A stretch of 64,000 nucleotides of DNA from Planctomycetota bacterium (GCA_016930595.1 JAFGGJ010000039.1:1-64000), one strand, 5' to 3'. Positions 15,543 through 25,359 are shown, counted from the stretch's first letter. Notes: a model not told the origin generated them from the letters alone. Numbers and translations are program-made.

Positions 15543-16361
15543 TTACCAGGGCGCACTGCCTCTGAAGACTTCCTTTGCCGGGCCTTCCAAGTAGAGCTCC
15601 GGGTATGATCCGTCCACGGCCGCGGTGAAGTATATGGTCAGAATATCCCCGCCTCGAGTCCGCACTGCAACGGGACTCGACATGCCGAAGGCATGACTGG
15701 CGGCAAGGGCTGCGGCGCACGCTCCGGTCCCGCACGCAAGCGTTTCGTCTTCAACGCCGCGCTCGTAAGTCCTTAGCGAAACGGTGTTTTCTCCCGTGCG
15801 GACTATGAAGTCGACGTTCGTACCCGCTGGCCTGAACCGGTCATGATACCTTATGGCCGTTCCCAGCCCTCCCACATCCACGGTCTCGATATTGTCAACC
15901 GGAATGACGGCATGTGGGACCCCGGTATTGGTGTACAGGATGTCCACGGTCCGGTCGGCTACAGCCAGGCCGGGTACTTCCTGGATGGCAGGCGCCGGGG
16001 TCATATGCAGCTTGACGCCGCCCTCGGTCATTTCAGCTTCGATCGGCCCTGCCGCCGTGCTAAAACGCATGCTCCGTCCCGCAACACCCAGCCCGTGGGC
16101 AAACAGGGCGATGCATCGCGCTCCGTTCCCGCACATCTCCGCTTCTGAACCGTCGGGATTGAAGAACCGCATGCGGAAGTCGTGCTCTTCTTCCGCTGCA
16201 GGAAGAAGAACGATAATGCCATCGGCGCCAATTCCCCGCTTTCTCGGGCCGTACTTGGCGGCAAATGCCCCCATGTCACCGTCCAAAAACGTTCCGCCGC
16301 GGCCGTCTATCATTATGAAATCGTTGCCCGCGCCTTCCATCTTGACAAAATCCACCTGCAT
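15543..16361 (-). CDS. dapF: Diaminopimelate epimerase
   Basis: A 272-residue cofactor-independent epimerase converting LL- to meso-diaminopimelate for peptidoglycan and lysine. Both catalytic cysteines are in their standard contexts, MCGNGARC (about residue 75) and ETLACGTGACAAA (about residue 211). The N-terminus KMEGAGNDFIMIDGRGG is typical. Its presence shows meso-DAP synthesis, so the host probably has meso-DAP peptidoglycan. It starts 42 bases after the LysM-protein stop. Confidence 0.96.
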   Translation of the reverse strand: MQVDFVKMEGAGNDFIMIDGRGGTFLDGDMGAFAAKYGPRKRGIGADGIIVLLPAAEEEHDFRMRFFNPDGSEAEMCGNGARCIALFAHGLGVAGRSMRFSTAAGPIEAEMTEGGVKLHMTPAPAIQEVPGLAVADRTVDILYTNTGVPHAVIPVDNIETVDVGGLGTAIRYHDRFRPAGTNVDFIVRTGENTVSLRTYERGVEDETLACGTGACAAALAASHAFGMSSPVAVRTRGGDILTIYFTAAVDGSYPELYLEGPAKEVFRGSAPW

Positions 16362-16403
16362 ATCGTGTCTCCGCGAAAATCCAGGAAGATGCGATTATAG
16401 ACG

Positions 16404-17459
16404 TTATTCGGGGATTACAAGTTTCGAACCGGGCTTGAGCCTGTCCGCATTGATGTCCGGATTGGCTTCTTCGATCTTCTTGTACTTGATTCCCGAGCCA
16501 TAGTACTTGACGGCCAGGTCCCACAGCGTGTCGTCGGCCTGCACAATATGTGTGCGCTTTGCGGACGAAGCAACCGCCGTGGTCTCGTGCGCCTGTGCCT
16601 CCGCCGGCTTTTCAAGCCCGGGGATTACAAGCACCGTTCCCACGGAAAGCTTATGCGCTTTCACATTGGGATTGGCCGCTGCTATCTTGTTCGCGTGTAT
16701 CCCCTTGCCATAGACTTCAATCGCAATGTCCCAGAAAGTGTCCCCGGCCTTTACCACGTATTTCCCCGTTGAATCCCCCGTAGAAGACGTCATGGCTTCT
16801 TCGACGGCGGCGATGGCGGTGCTCCTTGCCGGAGCCTCCACCGACTGGCCGGCAGGCTGGGCATCGCCCGGCTCGATGTCTCCAAGCATGGCGTCTATTT
16901 CGTCCATGGCCTTAACATGGTCCTCCGGAAGCCGCCCCGCCTCGGACCGCGCAGGGAACTCCGGCGGCCGCAGCTTCTGCTCCTTGAGCGTGATATCGGC
17001 CAGCGTTTCGAGCGTGTCGACACGGACAGGCGACTGCGTTGCCCGACCGGCATTACGGGTATCGTCCTTTTTGCCCGCGACGATGTCCGCTATTTCCGAG
17101 CGCTTCTGTCCCATGTCGGCGGTGGAATCGCCCCCCGCGGCAGTACCAGATGACTCTGCTCTGGTCGGCGCTTCCGGTATTCTGCCCGACGGGATACTGT
17201 TAATGAGCTCGTTCACGGCGGCTTCGGTATCGTCTTCCGCCGGCTCCTCCGATTCCCCGGCCGGCCGCGGCGCAGGAATAACACTTTCGAGCGGGACAGG
17301 CAAGCGTGTGATGTCCGGGCCGGAATCCTCGTTGGCAAGCAGCGCCAAACGTTCTTCCGGTGTGGGAGTCTTCCCTGTTATCGCCTTGCCGGTGACAACG
17401 GCGATAACCAGCCCGGCAGACAGCGTTATGAAAATACCCAACTTGACTTCGCGCCGCAT
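16404..17459 (-). CDS. Membrane-anchored protein with two LysM domains
   Basis: A 351-residue protein with one N-terminal membrane segment (residues about 5-27, VKLGIFITLSAGLVIAVVTG), a long Glu/Ala/Pro-rich disordered middle and two LysM domains (about 233-282 and 302-351) that should bind peptidoglycan. The second LysM ends the protein. The ATG at 17459 is preceded by GGAGG at good spacing; a longer reading adds residues before the membrane helix with no benefit. No enzymatic domain is seen, so it is probably a cell-wall tether or scaffold. It lies upstream of dapF. Confidence 0.85.
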   Translation of the reverse strand: MRREVKLGIFITLSAGLVIAVVTGKAITGKTPTPEERLALLANEDSGPDITRLPVPLESVIPAPRPAGESEEPAEDDTEAAVNELINSIPSGRIPEAPTRAESSGTAAGGDSTADMGQKRSEIADIVAGKKDDTRNAGRATQSPVRVDTLETLADITLKEQKLRPPEFPARSEAGRLPEDHVKAMDEIDAMLGDIEPGDAQPAGQSVEAPARSTAIAAVEEAMTSSTGDSTGKYVVKAGDTFWDIAIEVYGKGIHANKIAAANPNVKAHKLSVGTVLVIPGLEKPAEAQAHETTAVASSAKRTHIVQADDTLWDLAVKYYGSGIKYKKIEEANPDINADRLKPGSKLVIPE

Positions 17460-17594
17460 AATAGCCCTCCATAAGCCATGCGGCGACTCTCCCCCCTCGA
17501 GCCACCTGTAGTTGTCCATGCCCCGCAGGATGCCGGGACAAAACCACGCTATAACCTAACACTTCCCTAATTTTATCGGCAACCGCAAAACTTT

Positions 17595-20246
17595 CTACTG
17601 TTTTTTCGGGCTTTCTGTCTTTGTCCGGTAGAAAGTTGCCACTACCGGCGAGGCAATGAACACCGAAGAGTAGGTGCCCACTATGACCCCGACCATGAAC
17701 ACGAACGCAAAACCGTGTATCACGCCTCCTCCGAACAGGAACAGCACCGCTACCGCCAGGAAAGTCGTGAAACTGGTCAACAGCGTCCGGCCGAGCATCT
17801 GGTTTATACTGAGATCTATGACCTCTCTGATCGGCATGTTCGGCTGGTTTGTCCGGTTTTCCCTTATCCGGTCGTAGACCACTATGGTGTCGTTGAGCGA
17901 ATACCCCACTATGGTCAGCAGCGCGGCTATGATCGGCAGGTCAATTTTCACTTCCATCCAGCCCAGCCAGTCGGCCACAATCATTGCCCCGAGAGCGATT
18001 GAAACGTCGTGAAACAGCGCCACGATCGCACCGAACCCGAACGACGCGCTGAAATCAAACCGCAGGACTATATAGAAAAATGTGAGCAGCAGTGCAACGG
18101 CAACGGCAAGGAAAGCCGCCTTGCCCAGTTCCTTCGCCACGTTGGGCCCGATGCTCGTCGTGGCCGGGAACGGGTCGTCGTCTAGCTGGCCGCTCAGCGC
18201 TTCCGTCAGGATCTCCTTCATCCGGTCCACCTGGGGGCCTGCCAGTACGGTCGTCAGCGTGAATTTCTTCTTCGCCGATGCCGTGCCACCTCCTCCGAAA
18301 GCGCCCTCTTCAAATGTCTGGACCTTGACTATCCCTGTTGACGCAAGGCCGAATTCCTGCCCCACCTGCGCCGCAGCGGCCTGGGCGGCCGGACGAAGTT
18401 CATCCGCCGTGGGCCTGTTCCCCTCACGAAAACTCACTTGGATAAGGGTGCCCCCGCTGAAGTCGATGCCATACTTGTCCTCGTAGGCGAAAAACGCATA
18501 TATGCCACCCCCCACCAGCAGTATCGAAACTATGAACGCCGGAATTCGTAGCGCCATGAACGGTATTTTGGTCCCGCTCACTATCCGCATCATGCTCAGC
18601 GACTTCACGACGTTCTTCATGACCAGCCATTCCAGTATGAAACGGCTGATGAACAGCGCCGTGAACAGGTTGGCAAGAATCCCCATCATCAGCGTCACGG
18701 CGAACCCGCGTATCGGCCCGGTTCCAAATTCGTAGAGAACGACGGCAGCGATGAGCGTGGTGACGTTGGCGTCGATGATCGTCACAAAAGCACGGTCGAA
18801 TCCGGTATCGACCGCCTTGTCCAGCGGCCGGCCGGCGTCTTTTTCTTCTCGGATGCGCTCGAATATCAGGATGTTGGCGTCCACGGCCATGCCGATTGTC
18901 AGCAGGATGCCCGCAATACCCGGCAGCGTCAGTGTGGCGTTGGTCAGGCTCATGGCGCCGATTATGAGTCCCAGGTTCAGTACCAGGGCCACATCCGCCA
19001 CGAACCCGGCGGCCCTGTAGTATATGAGCATGAAGAGCACAACAAGTGCTCCCCCGATCAGTACGGACTTGATGCCCTTGTCTATCGAATCCTGCCCCAG
19101 TGAAGGACCAACCACGTACTTGCTTTCAAAGTGCACCTTCATGGGAAGACGCCCGGACTTCAGCACCAGGGCCAGGTCGCGGGCTTCCTGCTCCGTAAAA
19201 TTCCCCTCAATCTGCCCGCGGCCGGTTATCCGGCTCCTGATTACGGGGGCGCTCTGCATTACACCGTCGAGTACGATGGCGAGCCTTTCTCCGACGTTCT
19301 CTCCCGTGACCTTGCCGAAAAGCTGCGAACCCTCGGCCAGGAAAACCATGTCGATCTGGTAGCCCTTCTCGCCTACGTTCGGATAGGCGTTGGCGAGAAT
19401 GGATCCCGTAAGTCCATGGTTGTCCTCTTCCAGTAGAAGACTTTCCTCCTTGTCATCCTTCTGTTTGCCCGGCTTGGCCTTTATGTAGCCCCGCGACATG
19501 GGCTTGCCGGCTTCGCGCATTTCCTGCGCAAACCCGTCGTACTCGGCGGTCGGTATGGCATACAGGTACCCGGCGGGCGGAGAAACGCGTTTCTTTAACT
19601 TTTCGTCGGCCAGCCGGTACAGGTCCATCGACTTGGCCCCGCGCTTGATTACCAGGTGGAAGGTCAGGCTCCCGGTGGTTTCTATCTTGGCCGTCAGATC
19701 GGCGACTTTCGCGTTGAAGCGCGCCTTTGCGGTCGCATCGTCTACCTTGCTGTCGGTCTGGTACGGTATCTGGATCCGTACGCGGTTCGGCTCCATTCTC
19801 GTCACGACGACGTCCATCGTGCCCGCGGGATTTATCCTCTGGCGGATGATGTCGGCGGCCACCTGCGTGGTCTTGCCGCCGAGTTGCTCGTCGATATTCT
19901 TCAGCACCAGTTCTATGGCCGTCTTGTTCAGGCGCAGGCTGATGTTGTCTATGTCGCGCTGGAGGATGGATTTTTCCAGCGGGTCCGTGGCGGTGTCGAG
20001 CCGTGCCTTCTTGTCTTTGAGCTCGGCCTGGAGCGCAGCGACTTTCTCCTTGTTTCCAAGGTCGCTCAGGTACCCCGTGTACAGGTCCTGTTCCTGCTTC
20101 AGTTCCTGGTCGTCAAGACGGTAGAGGAGTTCGGCGCCGCCGGCAAGGTCGATACCCAGGGGCATGCCCTTGCTGATATATGCGGCTGCTCCTGCGCCCA
20201 CTACTATCAGGGCCACTATCACTCTCTTCAGAAACCTCTTCTTCAT
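17595..20246 (-). CDS. secDF: Protein translocase subunit SecDF (SecD-SecF fusion)
   Basis: An 883-residue fusion of SecD (about 1-540) and SecF (about 560-883), the proton-driven partner that pulls secreted proteins across the inner membrane. The SecD part has PLGIDLAGGAELLYRLD near residue 30, the periplasmic P1 region, and the GMAVDANILIFERIREE block. The SecF part has GIDFSGGTLIQVSF and the matching VGYSLNDTIVVYDRIREN motif. Twelve membrane helices are expected. Fused SecDF occurs in planctomycetes and Firmicutes. It follows yajC, its usual neighbour. Confidence 0.96.
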   Translation of the reverse strand: MKKRFLKRVIVALIVVGAGAAAYISKGMPLGIDLAGGAELLYRLDDQELKQEQDLYTGYLSDLGNKEKVAALQAELKDKKARLDTATDPLEKSILQRDIDNISLRLNKTAIELVLKNIDEQLGGKTTQVAADIIRQRINPAGTMDVVVTRMEPNRVRIQIPYQTDSKVDDATAKARFNAKVADLTAKIETTGSLTFHLVIKRGAKSMDLYRLADEKLKKRVSPPAGYLYAIPTAEYDGFAQEMREAGKPMSRGYIKAKPGKQKDDKEESLLLEEDNHGLTGSILANAYPNVGEKGYQIDMVFLAEGSQLFGKVTGENVGERLAIVLDGVMQSAPVIRSRITGRGQIEGNFTEQEARDLALVLKSGRLPMKVHFESKYVVGPSLGQDSIDKGIKSVLIGGALVVLFMLIYYRAAGFVADVALVLNLGLIIGAMSLTNATLTLPGIAGILLTIGMAVDANILIFERIREEKDAGRPLDKAVDTGFDRAFVTIIDANVTTLIAAVVLYEFGTGPIRGFAVTLMMGILANLFTALFISRFILEWLVMKNVVKSLSMMRIVSGTKIPFMALRIPAFIVSILLVGGGIYAFFAYEDKYGIDFSGGTLIQVSFREGNRPTADELRPAAQAAAAQVGQEFGLASTGIVKVQTFEEGAFGGGGTASAKKKFTLTTVLAGPQVDRMKEILTEALSGQLDDDPFPATTSIGPNVAKELGKAAFLAVAVALLLTFFYIVLRFDFSASFGFGAIVALFHDVSIALGAMIVADWLGWMEVKIDLPIIAALLTIVGYSLNDTIVVYDRIRENRTNQPNMPIREVIDLSINQMLGRTLLTSFTTFLAVAVLFLFGGGVIHGFAFVFMVGVIVGTYSSVFIASPVVATFYRTKTESPKKQ

Positions 20247-20290
20247 ACATCCGCCCTTTGCAGTGATGTGTCAGATGACTGGGGGGAATA

Positions 20291-20665
20291 TCATGAACTG
20301 CTCTCGGTATCCTTTTTGTCGGAGTCGTCGCCGTCTTTCTTGTGCTCGACGCCGCGAATAGCTTCTTTCAGAAACTTCAACTCCACGTTCTTGCTCTGGT
20401 CCACCTTCAGCGTCACGAACTTGCCGTCGATTTCAACGACGGCGCCGCAGATCCCGCCTACGGTCACCACGCGGTCCCCCTTGCCCAGCGCATCGATCAT
20501 TTGTCGCCGTTTTTCCTCCGCTTTCTTCTGTGGCCGTATCATCAGCCAGTACATTATGAAAAAGAGAACCGCCATCAGAATCAGCATGGACATGAGGCCG
20601 CTGCCGGAAGACTTGCCGGCGGTTTCACCGGTTGCTTCTGCACCCAGAATGAGCCAGTTTTCCAT
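20291..20665 (-). CDS. yajC: Preprotein translocase subunit YajC
   Basis: A 124-residue single-pass membrane protein of the SecDF-YajC complex. The membrane helix (MLILMAVLFFIMYWLMI) is followed at once by RPQKKAEEKRRQMIDALGKGDRVVTVGGICG, the family signature. The ATG at 20665 has GGAAGGA upstream; a GTG at 20680 is an alternative. A charged Lys/Asp tail ends the protein. It is 45 bases upstream of secDF. Confidence 0.94.
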   Translation of the reverse strand: MENWLILGAEATGETAGKSSGSGLMSMLILMAVLFFIMYWLMIRPQKKAEEKRRQMIDALGKGDRVVTVGGICGAVVEIDGKFVTLKVDQSKNVELKFLKEAIRGVEHKKDGDDSDKKDTESSS

Positions 20666-20679
20666 CTCTTTTCCTTCCA

Positions 20680-21801
20680 CTATGTGTTTGTCGTATTGCC
20701 CATTGACTCAGGATATGCTTGCCGGATCCGGGCCCTGAAGTCAGCCAGCGTTCCGCCCCTTATCGCTTCCCGCACCCCTTCCATGAGGCGTGCCGTGAAA
20801 CGCAGGTTGTGTACGCTGAGAAGCACCGCGCCGGTAGCCTCTCCGGCAGCAAACAGATGGCGAATATAACCTCTCGTGAACTTTTTGCAACAGTAGCAGT
20901 CGCATCCCGCCTCTATCGGCTGGTTCGAGCCGCGGTGGCAGGCGTTCTTCATCCGCACCTTGCCGCCGAACGTGAACGCCGTCGCCCCCCTCGCATTGCG
21001 CGTCGGCATTACGCAGTCGAACATGTCGATGCCCCTCGCCGCCGCCTCCACGATATCGACCGGATCGCCCACTCCCATCAGGTATCGCGGGCGGTCTTCC
21101 GGCATTCCGGCCGCCGTGTAGTCCAGGACTTCATACATGTCACCGTGCGCTTCTCCTACCGACAACCCGCCGACGGCAAACCCCGCGAACGGCATGGCCG
21201 TTATTTCCTTCAGCGACTTCTCGCGCAGCGCCCTGTCCAGGCCGCCCTGGATTATCCCGAACAGCGGGGGCGCGGCATCCGTCGCCGCATCCAGCGACCT
21301 CGCCGCCCATCTCGACGTGCGCTCCACGGCTTTTTCCAGCACCGGCTTTTCCGCAGGCAGCGCCACGCATTCGTCCAGCACCATGGCGATGTCCGGTTGC
21401 AGCATCGTCTGGATGCGTACGATTTCCTCGGGCGTGAACCGCATCTCCGTCCCGTCCCTCGGGCTCCTGAACGTCACTCCATTGTCATCGATCCGCCGGT
21501 TCTCCGCCAGGCTGTACACCTGGAATCCGCCGCTGTCCACCAGGAACGAACCATCCCACCCCGTGAACGCGTTCACCCCCCCCGCCGCGGCGATTTCATC
21601 CATCGCCGCCGATATGGAAAGGTGGAATGCGTTGGCCAGCAGCACGCGGAATCCGGCGTCTTCCGCAGCCCGGAAAGTCAGCAGCTTCAGCGAGCCATTC
21701 GTAGCCACGGGCATGAATGCCGGCGTTTCCAGCACGGCGCGCCGCAGTTCAAGCCTGCCCGTTCGGGCGTTGTCGTCGTTGCCGGTTGTCTCGAATCTCA
21801 T
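20680..21801 (-). CDS. tgt: Queuine tRNA-ribosyltransferase
   Basis: A 373-residue TIM-barrel enzyme that swaps guanine 34 of tRNA anticodons for preQ1. The substrate loop VDSGGFQVYSL, the FGIIQGG and VGGLSVGE motifs, FDCVMPTRNARG, and the C-terminal zinc site (CDCYCC with a downstream HNLRF histidine) are all visible. The start is ATG 21801 or the in-frame GTG 21810, which overlaps the upstream stop as GTGA. With queH two genes upstream, this forms a queuosine locus. Confidence 0.96.
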   Translation of the reverse strand: MRFETTGNDDNARTGRLELRRAVLETPAFMPVATNGSLKLLTFRAAEDAGFRVLLANAFHLSISAAMDEIAAAGGVNAFTGWDGSFLVDSGGFQVYSLAENRRIDDNGVTFRSPRDGTEMRFTPEEIVRIQTMLQPDIAMVLDECVALPAEKPVLEKAVERTSRWAARSLDAATDAAPPLFGIIQGGLDRALREKSLKEITAMPFAGFAVGGLSVGEAHGDMYEVLDYTAAGMPEDRPRYLMGVGDPVDIVEAAARGIDMFDCVMPTRNARGATAFTFGGKVRMKNACHRGSNQPIEAGCDCYCCKKFTRGYIRHLFAAGEATGAVLLSVHNLRFTARLMEGVREAIRGGTLADFRARIRQAYPESMGNTTNT

Positions 21802-21806
21802 GCCGT

Positions 21807-23105
21807 TCACCGGGCCCCGTCGGCGGGCTGCGGTTCCATTGCTGTGTCCCTGTGTCCCTTGCCGGCAGCATACGGCAGAAGCGTAAGACGCGCCCCCTTG
21901 TAGTACCACGCAAGAATTTCGAAGTAGGACCATGACGCCCGTCCCGCCTGTTCGGCTCCGAACTGGCACATGCCCACCCCGTGGCCCCACCCCTTGCCCT
22001 TGAAACGCAACACGTTCCGCCCCGCCGCCTCGACGACGAAAAACGTGCTGGGCAGTTCCTTCGGCCCCACCGCCAGCCGGAATACGTTCGAATTCATCGT
22101 CATAGGCTCCAGGGCATTGATGATTCTCACCGACGTCACCCTTTTTGATACCCCGGTGCCCACCGGTTCTACCATTCTAACCTGTCCCAACTGCCGGCCG
22201 AACTCCTTCTGTGCGACGAGCTTCAGTCGCCGCGTCAGGATGTCGGTCGGTATCTCTGCTTCCCAGCTGTCGTACTTCGACCCGCCCGCACGGCAGAATG
22301 GACAATCCACCCCGGACAGCGGCGCCACCTTCAGGTCCCCGAAAACCTTCGACGAGTCCTCCGTGTGGCCACCGCACGCCGCCGAAAAGTACGCCGGGAA
22401 AATCTTCTCTTGGTAAGTGAGCACCTGGCCCCTCGTCGCGTTTACCGCCCTGCTTATCACCGGCTGGTCGATGACCCCGGGCTTGAACACCTGGCTCATG
22501 TGAGTGCTTACCACGTCATAGGGCCTTCCCGCACGCACCGCCGTCAGGTGCGCGTGCAGGGCGTATGTTCTGCTGGCCACGGCCTGGGCTTTCAGCGTTT
22601 CCCCGGGCCAACTCCTCCACGGCGTCTCCCCCGCTATCACTCCGCACAGGTAGACTTCCAGGTTCACCGTGTTTATCACGTCGAAATGCAGCGGCAACCC
22701 CGAACGCATGAACGTCACCTCGCCCGGCCACGGCATGTCGTTTATGTACAGGGATCCGCTGTCCACGGGGGCTACCGTGATCGTTTCGGTCCGGAATGAC
22801 TGTACCCCCAGCGCTATGCCTCCGGACATCGCCTTCACGCTTACTTCGCCGAGGTTTCTGTTCCTGTTAGGGATCACCCTCCCGTCCTCCGTCTTCAGTT
22901 GAAACCTCCCGTGGACGGCAAGCTTGACCTCGGAAACATCCTGTAACACCAGCACCCTGATCTCCGGTGCATTCGGGATCGACTTCGGGAACGCAGCCAG
23001 CACGGCGTCTTCACGCGTCGGCAGTTCCCTGCATGAAAACAGCAGCGCAAGAAAGGCCGCCGTGCCCCCGGCCAGCAGGTATCTCAACGTCCGAGCGTGG
23101 TTCAT
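21807..23105 (-). CDS. SpoIID/LytB-domain lipoprotein
   Basis: A 432-residue probable lipoprotein: an N-terminal hydrophobic stretch ends in LALLFSC, a lipobox. The SpoIID domain carries NLEVYLCGVIAGETPWRSWPGETLKAQAVASRTYAL (about residues 150-190, read in parts), the SAACGGHTEDS segment and the terminal GKGWGHGVGMCQFGAE motif. SpoIID proteins are lytic transglycosylases acting on denuded glycan strands; non-sporulating bacteria have relatives of this type. The ATG at 23105 overlaps the queH stop as ATGA, and its own stop meets tgt, so the three genes are tightly coupled. Confidence 0.88.
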   Translation of the reverse strand: MNHARTLRYLLAGGTAAFLALLFSCRELPTREDAVLAAFPKSIPNAPEIRVLVLQDVSEVKLAVHGRFQLKTEDGRVIPNRNRNLGEVSVKAMSGGIALGVQSFRTETITVAPVDSGSLYINDMPWPGEVTFMRSGLPLHFDVINTVNLEVYLCGVIAGETPWRSWPGETLKAQAVASRTYALHAHLTAVRAGRPYDVVSTHMSQVFKPGVIDQPVISRAVNATRGQVLTYQEKIFPAYFSAACGGHTEDSSKVFGDLKVAPLSGVDCPFCRAGGSKYDSWEAEIPTDILTRRLKLVAQKEFGRQLGQVRMVEPVGTGVSKRVTSVRIINALEPMTMNSNVFRLAVGPKELPSTFFVVEAAGRNVLRFKGKGWGHGVGMCQFGAEQAGRASWSYFEILAWYYKGARLTLLPYAAGKGHRDTAMEPQPADGAR

Positions 23106-23689
23106 GTCGGGTGCCCCGTTTCGTCGTCGGGCAGCAGGTGCATCCCCCCCGGGGAAAACCGTTCGTATTCGCTGAATATGCATCCACAGTATTGCTGCCT
23201 GTACGGCTGGAAACTCGGCGGCAGGCCCCGGGCGCTGCCGTGCAGCTCTCTCCAGTCGTTCTCCAGGAATCGAACGCCGAACGTCTCGGCGGCCGAACGC
23301 CCCGCTGCCAGAATGCCGTCGCGGTGCTGCATCCTGCTGACGAGAAGCGTCGTCGAAAACGCTTCGAATCCCTCCCGCTCCGCCGTGGCGGCCGTGCGCT
23401 CCAGGCGCATCCGGTAACACGTGGCACACCTCTCCCTCGCGCTGCCCTGCCACACGGTTCCGCCCAGAAAATCGCACGGGTGCGCGTTGACGGGGGGACT
23501 GTCCACCACGTCCAGTTTCAGGATCCTGGCCAGCAGCAAGGTGCTTTTCCTTCTCCTCCGGTATTCCACCAGGGGCTGTATATTCGGGTTATAGAACAGT
23601 ATCGACAGCGCGTCGGAGTACCCGGTTGCGGCGGGGAGAACGTCGGCGAGACAGTTGGCGCAGCAGACATGTAGGAGAAGCCGCCCCAA
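23102..23689 (-). CDS. queH: Epoxyqueuosine reductase QueH
   Basis: About 195 residues. QueH reduces epoxyqueuosine to queuosine, the last step of Q-tRNA synthesis, and is the iron-sulfur alternative to cobalamin-dependent QueG. The opening LLLHVCCANC, central CATCYRMRLERTA and late YRQQYCGCIFSEYER cysteine motifs are diagnostic. The TTG at 23689 is preferred because GGAG lies 7 bases upstream; a TTG at 23707, inside the ruvB end, is possible. It is coupled to the SpoIID-type gene and near tgt. Confidence 0.9.
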   Translation of the reverse strand: MGRLLLHVCCANCLADVLPAATGYSDALSILFYNPNIQPLVEYRRRRKSTLLLARILKLDVVDSPPVNAHPCDFLGGTVWQGSARERCATCYRMRLERTAATAEREGFEAFSTTLLVSRMQHRDGILAAGRSAAETFGVRFLENDWRELHGSARGLPPSFQPYRQQYCGCIFSEYERFSPGGMHLLPDDETGHPT

Positions 23690-23690
23690 T

Positions 23691-24719
23691 TCACTGCTCC
23701 GGCGCAAACAACCCGGGTGTGCAGTCCGGTGGCTGTTTCCCCGCCGCCAGGTATGCCATCGGCGTGGGAATGCGCCCCCTGGCCGTTTTCAGCAGAAGCC
23801 CCTGTTGCAGCAGGTAAGGTTCGTACACTTCCTCGATCGTCCGTTCTTCTTCGCCGACCATCGCTGCTATGGTCTTGATGCCCACCGGGTGATCGGGATC
23901 AGCCGTCAGCACCCCCAATATGCGCCTGTCCAGGGCGTCCAAGCCCATTTCGTCTATGCCCAGCCGCTTCAGTCCGTCTCGCGCCACCTCCAGGTCTATC
24001 GAATCCGTTCCCTGCACGGTGGCCACGTCGCGGACCCGGCGCAGTATCCGGTTTACGAGCCTCGGCGTACCGCGGCTCCGCTTGGCGATTTCTCCGGCGG
24101 CCTCGTCCTCGATGCGCGCTTCCAGAATCCCCGCCGATCTCAGTGCTATTTCTTTCAGCTCGCCCACCGGGTAGTAGTCCAGTTTTTCCGGGATCCCGAA
24201 ACGGCCCCTGAACGGCGGCCCCAGCAGCCCTTCCCGCGTGGTCGCCCCGATCAGCGTGAACGGCTTCAGCGTCAGTCGTATCGAGCGCGCCGCGGGACCC
24301 TGGTCTATCACCACGTCCACCATGTAGTCTTCCATCGCCGTGTACAGGTATTCTTCCAGCGTCGGATTCAGCCGGTGGATTTCATCGATGAACAGTATGT
24401 CGAACTCATTCAGCCGACTCAGCAGCCCCACCAGGTCCCCCGCTCGCTGCAGCGCAGGGCCCGATGTCTGGTGGAACTCCGCTCCCAGCTCATTCGCTAT
24501 GATCCGCGCAAGCGTCGTCTTCCCCAGCCCGGGCGCTCCCGAAAGCAACACGTGGTCCAGCGCTTCGTGCCTCTTGCGCGCCGCTTCGATATACAGCCCC
24601 AGGTTATCCTTCAGCCTTGCCTGCCCGATGAATTCCTTAAGGATCGTCGGCCGCAGTATATGTTCCATCGGGTCCTCGCCCGGCAGGTTCACTGGCGTTA
24701 CGAATCTCTCTTCCGGCAT
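23691..24719 (-). CDS. ruvB: Holliday junction branch migration helicase RuvB
   Basis: A 342-residue AAA+ motor that drives branch migration with RuvA. It begins near LRPTILKEFIGQ; Walker A is GAPGLGKTTLA (about 61-71), Walker B LFIDEIHRL, with the sensor GATTREG and the C-terminal winged helix. It starts 2 bases after ruvA. ruvC, often adjacent, is not in the window. Confidence 0.97.
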   Translation of the reverse strand: MPEERFVTPVNLPGEDPMEHILRPTILKEFIGQARLKDNLGLYIEAARKRHEALDHVLLSGAPGLGKTTLARIIANELGAEFHQTSGPALQRAGDLVGLLSRLNEFDILFIDEIHRLNPTLEEYLYTAMEDYMVDVVIDQGPAARSIRLTLKPFTLIGATTREGLLGPPFRGRFGIPEKLDYYPVGELKEIALRSAGILEARIEDEAAGEIAKRSRGTPRLVNRILRRVRDVATVQGTDSIDLEVARDGLKRLGIDEMGLDALDRRILGVLTADPDHPVGIKTIAAMVGEEERTIEEVYEPYLLQQGLLLKTARGRIPTPMAYLAAGKQPPDCTPGLFAPEQ

Positions 24720-24721
24720 GG

Positions 24722-25297
24722 CTATTTGACCTTACTGAGCGCTCGCCTTATCAGAAGCTCCGTATCGGCTTCGCCTTCCTTTAGCGCGGCTCGCACCGCA
24801 GCCACCGCTTCCTTGCGGCTGTATCCCAGTGAAATAAGTGCTTCTTCCGCATCGGCCGCCGGACCGCTTGCTCCGGCCTGCCCGGCTTCTTCCTCCAGCG
24901 CCAGTTCCCCTTTCAGCTCCAGGACTATCCTCTGTGCCAGTTTTGTCCCCACACCCTTGGCACGCGTCAGCCCTTTCACGTCCCCAGCCGTTATCGCCCG
25001 GAATATCTCGTTGGCCGGCGCCGATGAAAGTATCGCCAGCCCGTGCTGCGGTCCGACGCCCTTCACCTTCACAAGGTCCAGAAACAGCTTCCGCTCCTCC
25101 CTGCTTGTAAACCCGAAAAGCTCCATCGCGTCTTCCCGCACCGCCAGGTACAGGAATACGAAGCACGCCTCCCCGACCATCGGCAGCTTGGCGTATGTCT
25201 CGGACGTTATCCTGACCGTGTAGCCCACCCCGCCGGCTTCGATTACCGCCCGTGAAGGATTCTTTTCGACCAACTCTCCCCTAAGGTGATGGTACAC
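24722..25297 (-). CDS. ruvA: Holliday junction DNA-binding protein RuvA
   Basis: A 191-residue tetrameric junction binder with an OB fold (about 1-62, MYHHLRGELVEKNPSRAVIE), two helix-hairpin-helix motifs (VKVKGVGPQHGLAILS and LTRAKGVGTKLAQRIVLELK) and a C-terminal domain that contacts RuvB (ALISLGYSRKEAVAAVR). GTG start. It opens the ruvAB pair, 62 bases downstream of the TPR/alpha-CTD gene. Confidence 0.96.
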   Translation of the reverse strand: MYHHLRGELVEKNPSRAVIEAGGVGYTVRITSETYAKLPMVGEACFVFLYLAVREDAMELFGFTSREERKLFLDLVKVKGVGPQHGLAILSSAPANEIFRAITAGDVKGLTRAKGVGTKLAQRIVLELKGELALEEEAGQAGASGPAADAEEALISLGYSRKEAVAAVRAALKEGEADTELLIRRALSKVK

Positions 25298-25359
25298 TGC
25301 TTCTCCTCCATCCCCCCGTTACGCCCCCTGCTTTCGCCTGCGCCGCCCGGGTCCCGGCA

